A DNA stretch of 64,000 nt from Actinophytocola xanthii. GTDB taxonomy: Bacteria; Actinomycetota; Actinomycetes; Mycobacteriales; Pseudonocardiaceae. The translations under genes and the position numbers were made by a program. The stretch is from positions 1 through 64,000 of the forward strand of contig NZ_MSIE01000056.1 in the NCBI RefSeq assembly GCF_001921205.1, given 5' to 3'. Shown piece by piece: positions 16,269 through 25,164 of the stretch (within the stretch, counting starts at the first letter, position 1; each line of letters starts with the position of its first letter). The notes beneath the pieces were generated by a model. The model had not been told where the DNA came from. It searched no databases and saw nothing but the letters and a program-made list of their open reading frames with translations.

Positions 16269-16724
16269 ATGGACCGCCCACCGCTGCCCCCGTTCGACCG
16301 CGCGAGCGCCCTGACCAAGGTGCAGGCCGCCGAGGACGCCTGGAACACCCGTGACCCCGGCCGCGTCGCCCTCGCGTACACAGAGGACACCGTCTGGCGC
16401 AACCGGGACGTGTTCCTCACCGGCCGGGCGGAGGTGGTCGCCTTCCTCACCGCGAAGTGGGAACGAGAGCTGGACTACGCGCTCCGCAAGAACCTCTGGG
16501 CCTTCGACGGCAACCGCATCGCGGTCCGCTTCCAGTACGAGTCCCGCGACGCCGGCGGCCAGTGGTACCGCAGCTACGGAAACGAGCTGTGGGAGTTCGA
16601 CGAGCACGGGCTGATGGCCCGGCGCGAGGCCAGCATCAACGACGTCCCCATCACCGAGGCGGAGCGGCGGATCCTCGGTCCCCGGCCGGAGCACGAGCGC
16701 GGCCTGGACCTACCCCTCCGTTAG
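16269..16724 (+). CDS. DUF1348 family SnoaL/NTF2-like protein
   Basis: 151 residues, ATG with GGAGG 6 bases upstream. Recognisable DUF1348 pattern: [30 protein letters not shown] ... [29 protein letters not shown] ... [13 protein letters not shown]. The cone-shaped NTF2 fold binds small molecules, but no function is established for the family. It is the likely target of the divergent TetR regulator. Confidence 0.9.
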   Translation: MDRPPLPPFDRASALTKVQAAEDAWNTRDPGRVALAYTEDTVWRNRDVFLTGRAEVVAFLTAKWERELDYALRKNLWAFDGNRIAVRFQYESRDAGGQWYRSYGNELWEFDEHGLMARREASINDVPITEAERRILGPRPEHERGLDLPLR

Positions 16725-16768
16725 GGCGCGGCCGCACAGCCCAGCGACCGGGACTGTGCGGCCGCGCC
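16725..16768. terminator. Bidirectional terminator hairpin
   Basis: A perfect 15-bp stem (GGCGCGGCCGCACAG at 16725-16739 and its complement at 16754-16768) sits between the convergent stop codons at 16724 and 16771. Confidence 0.7.
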
Positions 16769-16770
16769 TC

Positions 16771-18477
16771 TCAGTGCGACTCACGGGCGACCGCGTGCCC
16801 GCTCGAGCCGACCAGGAAGTCCAGGTCGGCTCCGGTGTCGGCGCCGTTGACCGTGGTGACGTAGAGCTGCTCCCACCCGCGTCGCGGTCGCGCGAGGGCC
16901 TCGGCCATCGCGGGGGACGGGTCGCGGGCGGCGAGCTCGTCGGCGGGGACGTCGACATCCAGCCGGCGGGCGGCGACGTCCAGCGTCACCACGTCACCGG
17001 TGCGGATCCGCCCGAGCGGCCCGCCGGCTGCCGCCTCCGGCGCGACGTGCAGCACGACCGTGCCGTACGCGGTGCCGCTCATCCGCCCGTCGCAGATCCG
17101 CACCATGTCCCGCACCCCGGCGCGGAGCAGCTTCGCCGGCAGCGGCAGGTTCGCGACCTCGGGCATGCCCGGGTAGCCCTTGGGGCCGCAACCGCGCAGC
17201 ACCAGCACCGAGTCGGCGTCGACGTCGAGGTCCTCGTCGTCGATGCGGGCGTGCAGGTCCTCGACCGAGTCGAACACCACGGCGCGGCCGCGGTGGGTGA
17301 GCAGGTGCGCCGACGCGGCCGCGGGCTTGATGATCGCCCCGTTCGGAGCGAGGTTCCCGCGCAGCACGGCGATCCCGGCCGCGGGCAGCAGTGGCTCACC
17401 GCGGGTGCGGATCACCTCCGGGTCCCAGATCGGCGCGTTGTCGAGCCCCGCGACGAGTGGTTGTCCGGTGACCGTGCTGGCGTCGGGGTCGAGCAGGTCG
17501 ACGATCTGGCCGAGCACGGCACGCAGCCCGCCGGCCCGGTACAGGTCCTCCATCAGGAAGCGCCCGGCCGGCTGCAGGTCAACCAGCAGCGGCACGTCCC
17601 CGCCGATCCGGTCGAAGTCCTCCAGGGTCAGCGGGATCCCCAAGCGGCCGGCGATGGCGAGCAGGTGGACGACGGCGTTGGTCGATCCGCCGAGCGCGGC
17701 GAGGGCGACGATCGCGTTGCGGAACGAGCCGCGAGTGATCACCTGGCTCGGCCGCCGGTCCTCGGCGACCATCTCGACGACCAGCCGGCCGGTCTCGTGC
17801 GCCTGGGCGAGCAGCCGGCTGTCGGCCGCGGGGATGCCGGCGGTGCCGGGCAGTGTCGTGCCGAGCGCCTCCGCGAGCAGGCCCATCGTCGACGCGGTGC
17901 CCATCGTGTTGCAGTGGCCCCGGCTGCGGATCATGGAGGACTCCGACTCGAGGAACGCCTCCCTGGACAGGGTGCCGGCCCGGACCTCCTCGGACAGGCG
18001 CCAGACGTCGGTTCCGCAGCCCAGGGGGGTGCCGCGGAAGGTGCCGGTGAGCATGGGGCCGCCGGGGACGACCACGGCCGGCAGGTCCACCGACGCCGCG
18101 GCCATCAGCAGCGACGGGATTGTCTTGTCGCAGCCGCCGAGCAGGACGACCCCGTCGATGGGGTTGGCCCGCAGCATCTCCTCCGTGGCCATCGCGGCCA
18201 TGTTGCGCCACAGCATGGCGGTGGGGCGGACGTTGGTCTCACCGAGGGAGACGACCGGGAGGTTCAGCGGCACACCGCCGGCCTCCCAGATGCCGTGCCG
18301 CACGCTCTCCGCGACCTCGTCGAGGTGGGCGTTGCACGGGGTGAGGTCGGAGGCCGTGTTGGCTATGGCGATCTGCGGCCGTCCGGAGAAGCTGTCGTTG
18401 GGTACGCCGCGGCGCATCCAGGCGCGGTGCATGTATGCGTTGCGATCCTCGCCCGAGTACCAGGCCGAACTGCGCAT
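16771..18477 (-). CDS. IlvD/Edd family sugar-acid dehydratase
   Basis: 568 residues. Iron-sulfur cysteine contexts of the family are visible: GGCDKTIPSLLMAA, SRGHCNTMGTASTM and ICDGRMSGTAYG, along with GSTNAVVHLLAIAG. The N-terminus MRSSAWYSGEDRNAYMHRAW is typical of the pentonate/hexonate branch (arabinonate or xylonate dehydratase-like) rather than true IlvD. It would dehydrate a sugar acid to a 2-keto-3-deoxy acid. It is divergent from a zinc dehydrogenase that could make the matching sugar lactone; the exact sugar is not readable. Confidence 0.87.
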   Translation of the reverse strand: MRSSAWYSGEDRNAYMHRAWMRRGVPNDSFSGRPQIAIANTASDLTPCNAHLDEVAESVRHGIWEAGGVPLNLPVVSLGETNVRPTAMLWRNMAAMATEEMLRANPIDGVVLLGGCDKTIPSLLMAAASVDLPAVVVPGGPMLTGTFRGTPLGCGTDVWRLSEEVRAGTLSREAFLESESSMIRSRGHCNTMGTASTMGLLAEALGTTLPGTAGIPAADSRLLAQAHETGRLVVEMVAEDRRPSQVITRGSFRNAIVALAALGGSTNAVVHLLAIAGRLGIPLTLEDFDRIGGDVPLLVDLQPAGRFLMEDLYRAGGLRAVLGQIVDLLDPDASTVTGQPLVAGLDNAPIWDPEVIRTRGEPLLPAAGIAVLRGNLAPNGAIIKPAAASAHLLTHRGRAVVFDSVEDLHARIDDEDLDVDADSVLVLRGCGPKGYPGMPEVANLPLPAKLLRAGVRDMVRICDGRMSGTAYGTVVLHVAPEAAAGGPLGRIRTGDVVTLDVAARRLDVDVPADELAARDPSPAMAEALARPRRGWEQLYVTTVNGADTGADLDFLVGSSGHAVARESH

Positions 18478-18510
18478 CGGAGGTCCTTCCGCCCTAGGAT
18501 TCGGAAGATC

Positions 18511-19551
18511 ATGGACAACGCTACCCCCGCGGGTGCGATGCGCGCCTTCGTCGTGACTGCGCCGGGCCGGGCCTCGGTGCGGACGGTGCCGGTCCCCGTC
18601 CCCGGGCCCGGCGAGGTCCTGGTCGAGGTCGAGCGGGCCGGCGTCTGCGGGACCGACGCGGAGTTCTTCTCGGGCGAGATGTCCTACCTGCACACCGGGC
18701 AGGCCGAGTACCCGATGCGGCTGGGCCACGAGTGGGCCGGCGTGGTCGCGACCCTGGGCCCCGACGTGGACCCGTCGTGGTTGGGTCGCCACGTCACCGG
18801 CGACACGATGCTCGGTTGCGGCCGCTGCGCCCGGTGCGTCGACGGCAGGCAGCACCTGTGCGCCGACCGGTACGAGATCGGCATCCGTCGGGGTTGGCCG
18901 GGTGCACTGGCCGAGTACCTCCCGGTTCCGGTCCGCTTCCTGCACCCGCTGCCGTCCACAGTGGATGCGATAGCTGGCGCGCTCGTCGAGCCCGGCGGCA
19001 ACGCCCTGCGCGCGGTCCAGGCGGCGCAGGTCCGGCCGGGCGAACGCCTGCTGGTGCTGGGTCCGGGGACGATAGGCCTGCTGTGTGCCCTGCTGGCCGC
19101 GGCGGAGGGTGTCGAGGTGCACGTGCTCGGCCGGGAGGAGCCGTCGCTGGCGTTCGCGCGGCGGTTGGGTTTCGCGTCGTCGTGGACCGCCGAGACGCTT
19201 CCGCCGGTGCCGTTCGACGGCGTGATCGACGCGTCCGGGGCGCCGGGGTTGCCGGCCAGGGCGGTGGAGCTGGTGGAGCCGGGCCGCCGGGTCGTGTTCA
19301 TCGGGATCGCCGGCGAGCCCAGCCCGGTGGACACCCGCGAGCTGGTCTTCAAGGACGTGACGGCGGTAGGGGTGCTCAGCGGTTCCGCGGGCCTGGCCGG
19401 CGTGATCGACCGGTTCGCCGCCGGAGTGGTGGACCCCCGCCCCCTGGTGGCGGCGACCGTCGGCCTCGCTGAGGTCGCCCCCGTCCTGGCCGGCACCCGG
19501 CGACCCGAGTGGGGCGCGGCACCCAAGCTCCACGTAGATCCGAAGCGCTAG
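18511..19551 (+). CDS. Zinc-binding dehydrogenase (sugar/polyol dehydrogenase-like)
   Basis: 346 residues, MDR family. Catalytic zinc site AGVCGTD and GHEWAGV, four-cysteine structural zinc lobe (LGCGRCARCVDGRQHLC), and Rossmann loop VLGPGTIGLL. A glucose/galactose/threonine-dehydrogenase-like enzyme using NAD(P)+. Its divergent pairing with an IlvD/Edd dehydratase suggests oxidation of an aldose, a step before dehydration. The ATG has GGAAG 5 bases upstream and a TAGGAT hexamer at 18495-18500 that may be its -10 box. Confidence 0.85.
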   Translation: MDNATPAGAMRAFVVTAPGRASVRTVPVPVPGPGEVLVEVERAGVCGTDAEFFSGEMSYLHTGQAEYPMRLGHEWAGVVATLGPDVDPSWLGRHVTGDTMLGCGRCARCVDGRQHLCADRYEIGIRRGWPGALAEYLPVPVRFLHPLPSTVDAIAGALVEPGGNALRAVQAAQVRPGERLLVLGPGTIGLLCALLAAAEGVEVHVLGREEPSLAFARRLGFASSWTAETLPPVPFDGVIDASGAPGLPARAVELVEPGRRVVFIGIAGEPSPVDTRELVFKDVTAVGVLSGSAGLAGVIDRFAAGVVDPRPLVAATVGLAEVAPVLAGTRRPEWGAAPKLHVDPKR

Positions 19552-19580
19552 CGCCGACCTCCGGGCTGGTCCGGACGGAA

Positions 19581-19748
19581 GCGGCGGCCAGGTCCGGAAG
19601 CTCTCGCCGGTTGGCCTCCGGCCCCCGGTCACCAGCCTACGAGCGGGTACCGACAGTCCTTGCCAAAGCGGCGGCCATGTCCGGAAAAGCACGTGCCGGT
19701 TGGCCTCCGGCCCCCGGTCACCAGCCTACGAGCAGGCACCGACAGTCC
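19581..19748. repeat. Two-copy tandem intergenic repeat (~80 bp unit, 87-bp period)
   Basis: Copies at 19581-19659 and 19668-19748 share long identical blocks, including the run from CCGGTTGGCC through GGTCACCAGCCTACGAGC, with a few substitutions and a 2-base length difference. The pair fills the 239-base gap between convergent genes (stops at 19551 and 19791) and no conserved coding frame spans it. It may act in termination or be a dispersed intergenic element. Confidence 0.75.
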
Positions 19749-19790
19749 CGGGCCTCAGCGCCGGCGGTGCCGGACCACCTCAGCCCACGA

Positions 19791-20489
19791 TCACGCCGCG
19801 ACCGGCGCCACCGCCATCCCGCCGGGGTCGATCACGGCGGCGGTGGCGTTGTCGGTGGCGCCAGCCGCCTTCGCCGCGGCTGTCAGTGCGGCGGCGGGGT
19901 TCACCGACCGCGCCAGGATGTCCGCCATCTCGCCGCTCGTCAGGACGCGGTGTACGCCGTCGCTGGTCAGCAGGAGTCCGGTGGGAGTCCGCAGGGTGGT
20001 GTGGCCGAAGCGGGGTGGGTCGGCGGTGCGCATGCTGGTCAGCACCGTGTGCTCCATCCGCCTGGTCACCGGCTCCCCTCGCGCCCGGAAGTACTCCGCC
20101 ACGGTGTGGTCGGTGGTGAGCTGGTGCAGAACCCCGCCGCTCCAGGCGTAGGCGCGGACGTCGCCCACCCACGCGATGGCGTAGCCGACCGGGAGCGGCT
20201 GGGCGACCACGACGACGCAGTCTCCCGCCTCGGGGTCGGCCAGCACCGCCCGGCGGGCCCTGGCCAGCGCGGCCACCGGCCCCTCGACGACCGGAGCGGC
20301 TGCCGCCTCGCTCGCCGCGCGCAGGGCGGCCCTGGCCGCGGCGGGGGTGTCGCCCACCCCATCGGCGAGGGCTACCGCCAGTCGGCCGGTCGTCCAGTCG
20401 GTGCTCGCGGCGACGGCGTCGGCGTTGGTCTCCCTCGCCCCCAGGAAGCTGGCGGTGTGCCACCCCGGCCGGATCGGCTGGGTCTTCAT
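19791..20489 (-). CDS. PP2C-type serine/threonine phosphatase-like protein
   Basis: 232 residues, ATG with AGGAGGGCCAG upstream. PPM motifs appear in order: NADAVAA, VALADGVGD (motif with metal Asp), VGDVRAYAW, LLLTSDGVHRVL and TDNATAAVI. Compact version of the family with no sensory domain. It would remove phosphate from Ser/Thr proteins. Some conserved aspartates are replaced or shifted (the usual RxxNED is RETNADA), so it is probably divergent but plausibly active. Monocistronic. Confidence 0.82.
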   Translation of the reverse strand: MKTQPIRPGWHTASFLGARETNADAVAASTDWTTGRLAVALADGVGDTPAAARAALRAASEAAAAPVVEGPVAALARARRAVLADPEAGDCVVVVAQPLPVGYAIAWVGDVRAYAWSGGVLHQLTTDHTVAEYFRARGEPVTRRMEHTVLTSMRTADPPRFGHTTLRTPTGLLLTSDGVHRVLTSGEMADILARSVNPAAALTAAAKAAGATDNATAAVIDPGGMAVAPVAA

Positions 20490-20676
20490 CTGGCCCTCCT
20501 CGGCTCGTCGCTGACCCCAGCGTGCGCCCGCTGCCTGAGCTTTTCCTGTGCGCCGTGTGAACGGAGGCTGTGGGTCGCCGTCACTCGAAGGGGCGCCTTA
20601 CACCAAGATCGCGTTTGGTGGTCCAATGTGGAGGTACCTCGCGGCTACCGAACGCTTCAAAGGAGAGGCTTGGGTC

Positions 20677-20961
20677 ATGGCTATACAGGACGCGGTGCCG
20701 AACATTCGGCCACGAGCCGGGCACGACCTACTGACGGGTATCGACAGCGTCCTGTCGAGACTCGACACCCCCGAGCCCGACGGCGACGGCGCCGCCGAGT
20801 TTCTGCTGATCGCTCTGGTCCGCTGCGCCGCCTGCGGGGACATCCCCCAGGTTCGCGCGCAGGCCGACGCCGTCCGGTTCGCCGCCGCACTGCTGCGGGA
20901 CGGCATGACCGAACGCGCGGTCCTGATGCTCAAGCAGGCCCGGATGGACCTGCTGCCGTAG
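20677..20961 (+). CDS. Small hypothetical protein
   Basis: 94 residues from an ATG preceded by AAAGGAGAGG. It contains a helical middle part with CAACGDIPQVRAQADAVRFAAALL; the Cys pair is CxxC. No family recognised. An upstream start at 20548 would give 137 residues, but the ribosome binding site and codon use favour 20677. A hairpin terminator follows directly. Confidence 0.55.
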   Translation: MAIQDAVPNIRPRAGHDLLTGIDSVLSRLDTPEPDGDGAAEFLLIALVRCAACGDIPQVRAQADAVRFAAALLRDGMTERAVLMLKQARMDLLP

Positions 20962-20965
20962 GAAA

Positions 20966-20998
20966 CGGGTGGGGCCCGCCCGACGCAGGCCCCACCCG
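20966..20998. terminator. Terminator hairpin between convergent genes
   Basis: An 11-bp perfect stem, CGGGTGGGGCC at 20966-20976 with its complement at 20988-20998, lies between stops at 20961 and 21001. Confidence 0.65.
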
Positions 20999-21000
20999 GC

Positions 21001-23223
21001 TCACTCGTCCACCAGCGGCTCGGCCCGCACCCGCCGCAGCGCCGGCGCGCACACCGCCGCCGCGAGCAGCGCCACCAGCGCGCCGAGGACCACCGGAGCC
21101 GCGATCCACGGGCTGAACACCGGCGCGCTCTGCGACACCAACCCGAACAGCCCGACCGCGACCGCGGTCCCCAGCGCACCGGCACCGAGCGTCGCCACCA
21201 GCGCTGGCAGCGCCGCCTCGGCCCGCAATGCCCGGGCGAGCGTGCGCACCGGCGTCCCCGCCGCCATCAGCGCGCCGAAGGTCCTCCGGCGGTCCATCAC
21301 CGAGCCGGCCGTGGAGATCGCGGCGCTCACCCCGGCCAGCAGCGACGCCGTCACCAGGCCGATCACGGTCACCCGGCGCAGGTCCGCCAGCTGCGTGTCC
21401 TGCTGGCCCAGCATCATCTCCTTGCTGATCACCTGCTCACCCCCGGACGCCCCGAGCAGCGCGGTCCGGACGATCTCCCGGCTCTTCTCGGTGGCCGGCA
21501 CCGCGACGCTCACCCCCTGCGCGGGCGCCCCGGACGGCCAGAGCACGGGGTCGACGACCACGACGTCGGCTGCGGCCGGCATGGGCGCGACGGGTGCGTC
21601 CGCCGGCAGCGGCACCGTGGAACCCGTCGACGGGTCGTGCACGCCGGCCTTGGCCAGGTCCAGCGGCTGGCTCGCGTAGATCGCGGGGGCGTCGCGGCAG
21701 GTGAGCCCCTCGGTGCCGGGCAGCAGCCGCTTGGCTTCGGCGCACGTGGCCACGACCGCCATGTGCAGCTCCTGGCCGCTGGTGATGTCCGCGTGGTCCA
21801 CCCTGGCGGCCCGGACGTCCAGCCCGTAGCCGGCGAGCGCCTCGTCGGCGTCGGCCACGATCGCGGCCGCGCGGTCCTCGCTGGTGGTCAGGTAGAGCAC
21901 CTCCTCGCGGAACTGGCTGTAGTACCCGGACTCCGCCTCGAGGCTCGGCATCAGCGTCAACGCCATCGACCCCGCGAACGCGGCGAGCACCACGCCCGCC
22001 GACGCGCGGTAGGCGGCCTTGGGATCGTCGCGCAGTCGCCGCCCGGCCAGCAGCGCCGCCGGGCGCCGCCACCTCCGGACGAAGACGCCGCCCAGCGCCG
22101 AGGTGATCCACGGACCGACGAGGCTCGGCGACCACATCAGCACGCCCAGCGCCACCAGCATCGGCAGCATGGTGCCGTCCTGCCTGCTGGCCTGGGTGAG
22201 CGTCCAGAAGAACACCGCGACCGCCGCGGGCACCAGGAGCAGCCGCCACCAGGACAGCGGCTTGCGGGCGTACCCGGTGCCGGTCGCCATCAGCGGGGTG
22301 TTCACCACCCGCCGCAGGCCGGCCACCGCCGCCCCCACCACCAGCACGACCACCACCAGCGCGATCGGCACGACCAGCCACACCGGGAGCACGAAGTCGC
22401 CGGCGAACCAGGTCCCGCCGGCCCAGGGGACGAAGGCCGCCAGCCGGTGCAGCAGCGGGGACGCCGCCACCCCGAGCACGGCGCCAGCGACCGCGGCGAG
22501 CCCGGTCTCCGCGGCGACCATCGCGGTCACCTGCGCCGGCGTCGCGCCCGCCAGCCGCAGTGCGGCCAGCCGCCGCTCCCGCCGGGCGGCGATCAGCCGG
22601 GACGCCGAGGCGACCAGCACCAGGCTGGGCACGAGCAGCACCACCACGCCCACCCCGGCCAGCAGCGAGAGCAGCTCGTCGGGTTCGGCGTCGCCGAAGC
22701 CGAACGAGGACAGCTCCATCGCGCTGTCCGGCATGGTGTCCCGGCTGTGCCCGACGAGCACGACCAGCTGCTCGGGGAAGCGCAGGGCGTCGTCGCCGAG
22801 CAGGCCGACCGGCTCGGCGCCGAAGCGGTCGGCGAGCTCGGCGGGTGGCCGTTCCCTGGCCAGGGTGGCGAGGTCCGGCGACTGGAGCATCTCGCCGGGT
22901 CCGGGCAGCCGTTCGATGCCCGGCGGAAGCGTCACGTCGGCCGGGTCGACCAGCGGGGCGACGTCGACACGGGTGATGAGCTCCCCGTCGATCTCGTCCG
23001 TGCTCGAGCTCCAGCTGATCGTCGCGCCACCGCCGGTGGACAGCTCGTACTGCGGCTGCTGCCACAGCGCGCGCTCGGCACGGGCCTCGGCGGCCATCGG
23101 CAGGCTCGCGAGCAGCAGGACCAGCGCGGTCGCGACGGCGACGCCGACGGCGGTGAGCAGGGTGGCGACGCGGGTGCGGCGGTCGGCGCGCAGCACCCGC
23201 AGGGCCAGCTGGACCGGGTTCAT
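21001..23223 (-). CDS. FtsX-like ABC transporter permease
   Basis: 740 residues. Several hydrophobic segments: one at the N-terminus (VATLLTAVGVAVATALVLLLASLP), a cluster at 230-400, another near 410-430, and two to three at the C-terminus. Two large extracytoplasmic domains separate them. The segment RRERRLAALRLAGATPAQV and the late RRRTFGALMAAGTPVRTLARAL are the FtsX/MacB coupling-helix type. It likely works with the overlapping ATPase as a MacB-type exporter or mechanotransmitter. The start overlaps the ATPase stop (ATGA). Confidence 0.88.
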   Translation of the reverse strand: MNPVQLALRVLRADRRTRVATLLTAVGVAVATALVLLLASLPMAAEARAERALWQQPQYELSTGGGATISWSSSTDEIDGELITRVDVAPLVDPADVTLPPGIERLPGPGEMLQSPDLATLARERPPAELADRFGAEPVGLLGDDALRFPEQLVVLVGHSRDTMPDSAMELSSFGFGDAEPDELLSLLAGVGVVVLLVPSLVLVASASRLIAARRERRLAALRLAGATPAQVTAMVAAETGLAAVAGAVLGVAASPLLHRLAAFVPWAGGTWFAGDFVLPVWLVVPIALVVVVLVVGAAVAGLRRVVNTPLMATGTGYARKPLSWWRLLLVPAAVAVFFWTLTQASRQDGTMLPMLVALGVLMWSPSLVGPWITSALGGVFVRRWRRPAALLAGRRLRDDPKAAYRASAGVVLAAFAGSMALTLMPSLEAESGYYSQFREEVLYLTTSEDRAAAIVADADEALAGYGLDVRAARVDHADITSGQELHMAVVATCAEAKRLLPGTEGLTCRDAPAIYASQPLDLAKAGVHDPSTGSTVPLPADAPVAPMPAAADVVVVDPVLWPSGAPAQGVSVAVPATEKSREIVRTALLGASGGEQVISKEMMLGQQDTQLADLRRVTVIGLVTASLLAGVSAAISTAGSVMDRRRTFGALMAAGTPVRTLARALRAEAALPALVATLGAGALGTAVAVGLFGLVSQSAPVFSPWIAAPVVLGALVALLAAAVCAPALRRVRAEPLVDE

Positions 23224-23909
23224 GCGGTCGGCACCGCCTGCTCGATCCGGCCGTCCCGGATCGCCACCGTCCGCGGCAGCGACGCGGCGAGCTCGCGGTC
23301 GTGGGTCACGATGATCACCGCGGTGTTCGTGGTGCGGGCGGACTCGACCAGCGCCTGGACCGTGTCGTGTCCGGTGCGCGTGTCCAGCGCCCCGGTCGGC
23401 TCGTCGGCGAAGATCACCTTCGGCCGGTGGGCGATCGCGCGCGCGATCGCCACCCGCTGCGCCTCGCCGCCGGAGAGCTCGCCCGGGCGCCGGTGCTCCT
23501 TGCCCTGCAGGCCGAGCCGGCCGATCCACTCGCGGGCCGCGCCCAGCGCCGTGGTCCGGTCGCGGCCGCCGAGCAGCAGCGGCAGCGCCACGTTCTCCTC
23601 GGCGGTGAGCTCGGCGACGAGCATGCCGGACTGGAACACGAACCCGAACTCGGTGCGCCGCAGCTCGCTGCGCCTGGTCTCGTTCAGCTGGTCGATCCGT
23701 TGGCCGCCAAGGGTGATCTGTCCCTCGTCGGTGCGCAGGATGCCGGCGAGGACGTGCAGCAGCGAGGTCTTGCCCGAGCCGGACGGCCCGACGATCGCCA
23801 GAACCTCGCCGGCGTGGATGTCGATGTCGACGCCGGCCAGCGCGTACTGCTGGCCGTACCGCTTGACCAGCCCGCGGCCGGTCAGCAGTGGTGTCGCCTG
23901 GGTGTGCAC
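23220..23909 (-). CDS. LolD/MacB-type ABC transporter ATP-binding protein
   Basis: 229 residues from a GTG at 23909. Walker A GPSGSGKTS, Q-loop FQSGMLV, signature LSGGEAQRVAIARAI, Walker B VIFADEPTGALD and the H-loop VTHDREL are all intact. The LDTRTG ending of Walker B is typical of the MacB/LolD/FtsE branch, which pairs with FtsX-like permeases as here. The two genes overlap by 4 bases. Palindromes at 24017-24050 lie upstream between this operon and the LysR gene. Confidence 0.92.
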   Translation of the reverse strand: MHTQATPLLTGRGLVKRYGQQYALAGVDIDIHAGEVLAIVGPSGSGKTSLLHVLAGILRTDEGQITLGGQRIDQLNETRRSELRRTEFGFVFQSGMLVAELTAEENVALPLLLGGRDRTTALGAAREWIGRLGLQGKEHRRPGELSGGEAQRVAIARAIAHRPKVIFADEPTGALDTRTGHDTVQALVESARTTNTAVIIVTHDRELAASLPRTVAIRDGRIEQAVPTA

Positions 23910-24016
23910 AACGTCTCCCGTGTACGTGGTGGGTGAACCGTTCGTCGCGCACAGCCTGCGGGAGCGGGCCCCCGCGCCGCCTCGGGCAGACGGCCATGGC
24001 CCGGCCGAGGCGGGTC

Positions 24017-24050
24017 GGCCGATCGGCCGATGGGTCCCGGCCGATCGGCA
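24017..24050. promoter_or_regulatory. Twin GGCCGATCGGC palindromes, candidate operator
   Basis: The perfect palindrome GGCCGATCGGCC (24017-24028) and GGCCGATCGGCA (24039-24050) are spaced 22 bp, two helical turns, in the 260-base region between the divergent ABC operon and the LysR gene. Function inferred only from position and symmetry. Confidence 0.4.
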
Positions 24051-24169
24051 CCCCGCGCTTTCGGTGGTTTCCCTTGTTGCGGGGGCGATTTCTCACCGCG
24101 GCGGGGGAACTGGTCTCACGGGGGACCGATATCCGCGGCCATACTTTGGGGCATCGCCGGGAGGTCGAC

Positions 24170-25030
24170 ATGGACGTGGACACGCGGGTGCTGCGGTACT
24201 TCGTCGCGGTGGCCGAGCAGCTGAGCTTCACCCGGGCCGCCAGGGCGTTGTTCGTCTCCCAGCCCTCGCTCAGCCGCCAGATCCGACAGCTGGAGGACCG
24301 GCTCGGCACGGAGCTGTTCGTGCGGACCAAGAGCGAGGTGCGGCTCACCCGCACGGGGGAGGTGCTGCTGGCCGCCGCGCGCCGGCAGCTACTGGAGTGG
24401 GAGCAGGCGACCCGGATCGTGCGCACCACCGCCGCCGCGGAGGCCAACATCCTGCGGGTGGGGCTCGTCGCCGGGGCCGGCAACCACCTCGTCCGCCGGG
24501 CCCGGCCCACCTTCCAGCTGCGCCATCCCCAGGCAACGGTCGAACCGAGGCGTTTCGAACCCGGCGCCGAAGCCGACGCCCTCCGCCAGGGCACCCTGGA
24601 CGTGGCACTCCTGTGGCTGCCGCCGCACCCCGAGCCGCCCCCGCACACGGCGGTCGTGGCCGCCGAGCCCCGGCTGGTCGCCCTGTCCACCACCCACCGG
24701 TTGGCGACGCGTCCGTCCCTGACACTGGCCGACCTGCGTGACGAACCGGTGCTGTGGACCCGTGCGGCCCCACCCGCCTGGGTCGACGAGTGGCCCACCC
24801 GGTCCCAGCCGGAAACCGACACCTTCGAGGACCTGCTCGACCGTGCGGCGGCGACGGCCGCGGTCTGCGTCGCCCCCGCCTCGATCGCCACCACCACCAG
24901 CCACCCCGACCTCACCTGGCGCGCGGTCGCCGACCTCGCCCCGCTCCAACTGGCGGTCACCTGGCCCACGAGCACGGCCAACCCGCTCGTACCCCCCTTC
25001 GTCCACGCCCTGCGCACCCTCGCCGACTGA
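24170..25030 (+). CDS. LysR family transcriptional regulator
   Basis: 286 residues. Standard LysR helix-turn-helix at 1-65: VLRYFVAVAEQLSFTRAARALFVSQPSLSRQIRQLEDRLGTELF. The remaining part is a periplasmic-binding-protein-like co-inducer domain. ATG at 24170 has GGGAGG 5 bases upstream. It is divergent from the ABC/FtsX operon, a usual arrangement for a LysR regulator and its target; the ligand is unknown. Confidence 0.92.
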   Translation: MDVDTRVLRYFVAVAEQLSFTRAARALFVSQPSLSRQIRQLEDRLGTELFVRTKSEVRLTRTGEVLLAAARRQLLEWEQATRIVRTTAAAEANILRVGLVAGAGNHLVRRARPTFQLRHPQATVEPRRFEPGAEADALRQGTLDVALLWLPPHPEPPPHTAVVAAEPRLVALSTTHRLATRPSLTLADLRDEPVLWTRAAPPAWVDEWPTRSQPETDTFEDLLDRAAATAAVCVAPASIATTTSHPDLTWRAVADLAPLQLAVTWPTSTANPLVPPFVHALRTLAD

Positions 25031-25164
25031 GGTGGCGCGGCCTCGGGGGGTGGTGGCGGCCTTCTCCTTGCCAGCAGGCCTTCCTCGCGGCAAGCCACTC
25101 CCGCGCGCGGCTGGGCACCCGTCGCTCGAGTGACACTGTCCCCGGCTCGTCGCACCCTTGCCCG

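Noticed and set aside
18950-18970. GTCCACAGTGGA palindrome
   Set aside because: It is inside the zinc dehydrogenase coding sequence with normal codon use, so chance is the likelier explanation.
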